Shown: piece after piece, positions 63,315 through 64,000 of the stretch
How the letters are laid out: each line of letters starts with the position of its first letter
Position numbering within the stretch: position 1 is the stretch's first letter
IMG/VR virus record: IMGVR_UViG_3300017917_002765
Span: 1 to 64,000 of that record
Strand: one strand, 5' to 3'
Length of the DNA stretch: 64,000 nt
Source: a virus
Notes under the pieces: model-generated
What the model saw: the letters and a program-made list of their open reading frames with translations, nothing else
What the model was told of the DNA's origin: nothing
Databases searched by the model: none
Made by a program: the position numbers and the translations under genes

Positions 63315-63977
63315 CTATTTTTTGTTTAATTTTGTTTTACTAATAATAATTTCATCAATTAAACCGTATTCTTTAGCTTCTAAAGAATCTAACCAATAAT
63401 CTCTGTCTGAATCAATCAATATTGTCTCTTTATCTTTACCAGTTGTATTAGATAATATTTCAAACAATACGTTATTATATTTTTCAGCTTCTCTGAGAGA
63501 AATTCTCATGTCTTGAACCTTACCCTCAGCTCCGCTACTAACGGTGTGTAACATAACCCTACTATTTTTTAATGAATACCGCTTACCTTTAGTACCAGAT
63601 GATAAAATAACAGATGCCATACTAGCACATAACCCCATATTTATTGTTTTAACATCAGAACTGATATAATTCATCACATCAATAATACCTAGACCACTTA
63701 AAACACTACCCCCAGGTGAAGATATATGTAATGTTATATCATTCTTTTCAAGATTGTCTAAAAACAATAATTGAGCTTGTGTTATCGATGCCATAGAATC
63801 ATTAACAGGCCCGTATAAATGTAATATACGGTCCATCATCATTCTTGAAAAGATATCCATTTGCGTTACACGCATTTCTCTTTCTTCAAGAATGTATGGT
63901 GTCAAAGAAGCATTTGCACCGTAAAGCTTTTCTTGTAATTGTTCCCATTGATAAAACTCAATAGGGCTGATACCCAT
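63315..63977 (-). CDS. clpP: ClpP-like serine protease
   Basis: 220 residues. Catalytic triad in place: Ser in GLCASMASVILSSG, His in SRVMLHTVSSG, Asp in DSDRDYWLDSLEAKEYGLID. Also LHISSPGGSVLSGLGI. Normal ClpP length (about 200). Forms the barrel that degrades tmRNA-tagged proteins with host ClpX. Phage ClpP can also serve as prohead protease; location beside tmRNA favours neither strictly. Confidence 0.9.
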   Translation of the reverse strand: MGISPIEFYQWEQLQEKLYGANASLTPYILEEREMRVTQMDIFSRMMMDRILHLYGPVNDSMASITQAQLLFLDNLEKNDITLHISSPGGSVLSGLGIIDVMNYISSDVKTINMGLCASMASVILSSGTKGKRYSLKNSRVMLHTVSSGAEGKVQDMRISLREAEKYNNVLFEILSNTTGKDKETILIDSDRDYWLDSLEAKEYGLIDEIIISKTKLNKK

Positions 63978-64000
63978 ATGCTTTATGGCGTAGTCTCTAA

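Noticed and set aside
1-64000. Bacterial chromosome origin
   Set aside because: Household genes here (sigma, SmpB, IF-3, RNase R) could suggest it, but T4-like genes, dense homing elements, a large tRNA load and absence of rRNA or metabolic operons fit a large phage better.

Overview
The window is AT-rich and reads as accessory/early DNA of a large (jumbo) phage of a Bacteroidota host. Host assignment rests on more than twenty promoters of the Bacteroidota form (TTG, 20-nt spacer, TANNTTTG), a primary-type sigma factor, secreted proteins with Bacteroidota-style signal peptides (one with a T9SS-like C-terminus), and almost no Shine-Dalgarno signals. Phage assignment rests on T4-like genes (dNMP kinase, DNA ligase, two RNA ligases, Alt-like ADP-ribosyltransferase, gp57B-like and SAK-like RNA-repair proteins), several homing endonucleases, a split intein, and 39 tRNA genes. 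No terminase, capsid or polymerase gene is visible here.

Layout. 1-5.2 kb: a tandem array of very small genes, each ending at an attC-like imperfect palindrome, resembling an integron cassette array without integrase. 5.2-27.2 kb: a leftward gene block (H1-like protein, sigma factor, SmpB, RNase R, IF-3, metallophosphatases, PRPP synthetase, AAA+ ATPase, YqeY, DHFR, GP88). 27.2-36.6 kb: tRNA arrays mixed with small genes, two secreted fibre-like proteins and structured spacers. 36.9-54.0 kb: RNA repair, ligases, a fractured RNA ligase with split intein, and proteins with a shared basic N-terminal tag (ADP-ribosyltransferase-like, ArdC-like, kinase). 54.1-55.5 kb: the largest tRNA array. 55.8-64.0 kb: PurA-like synthetase, dNMP kinase, RHH/HNH genes, a small tRNA group including initiator tRNA, tmRNA, and ClpP at the right edge.

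The most striking feature is that four tRNA arrays share one plan: strong promoter, mini-ORF of 24-33 codons, intrinsic terminator 24-29 nt after the mini-ORF stop, then tRNAs. In each case a run of about 9-18 mini-ORF codons uses exactly the amino acids of the tRNAs in that array: K,T,Y,G,Q,P (27.2-28.7 kb); F,A,D,E (31.9-32.5 kb); L,V,C (36.0-36.8 kb); R,N,I,H,S,M,W (54.1-55.8 kb). The four sets do not overlap and together make all 20 amino acids. I infer a leader-peptide attenuation system that senses depletion of particular tRNAs and releases the matching array.

Other modules fit a theme of protecting translation. tmRNA, SmpB, RNase R and ClpP form a potential phage trans-translation set. 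Two RNA ligases, a kinase/2H fusion, two more 2H phosphoesterases and a SAK-like HAD protein could repair cut tRNAs. IF-3 and a PTH2-like protein act on ribosomes or tRNA. Tagged ADP-ribosyltransferases and an ArdC-like protein may be packaged and injected.
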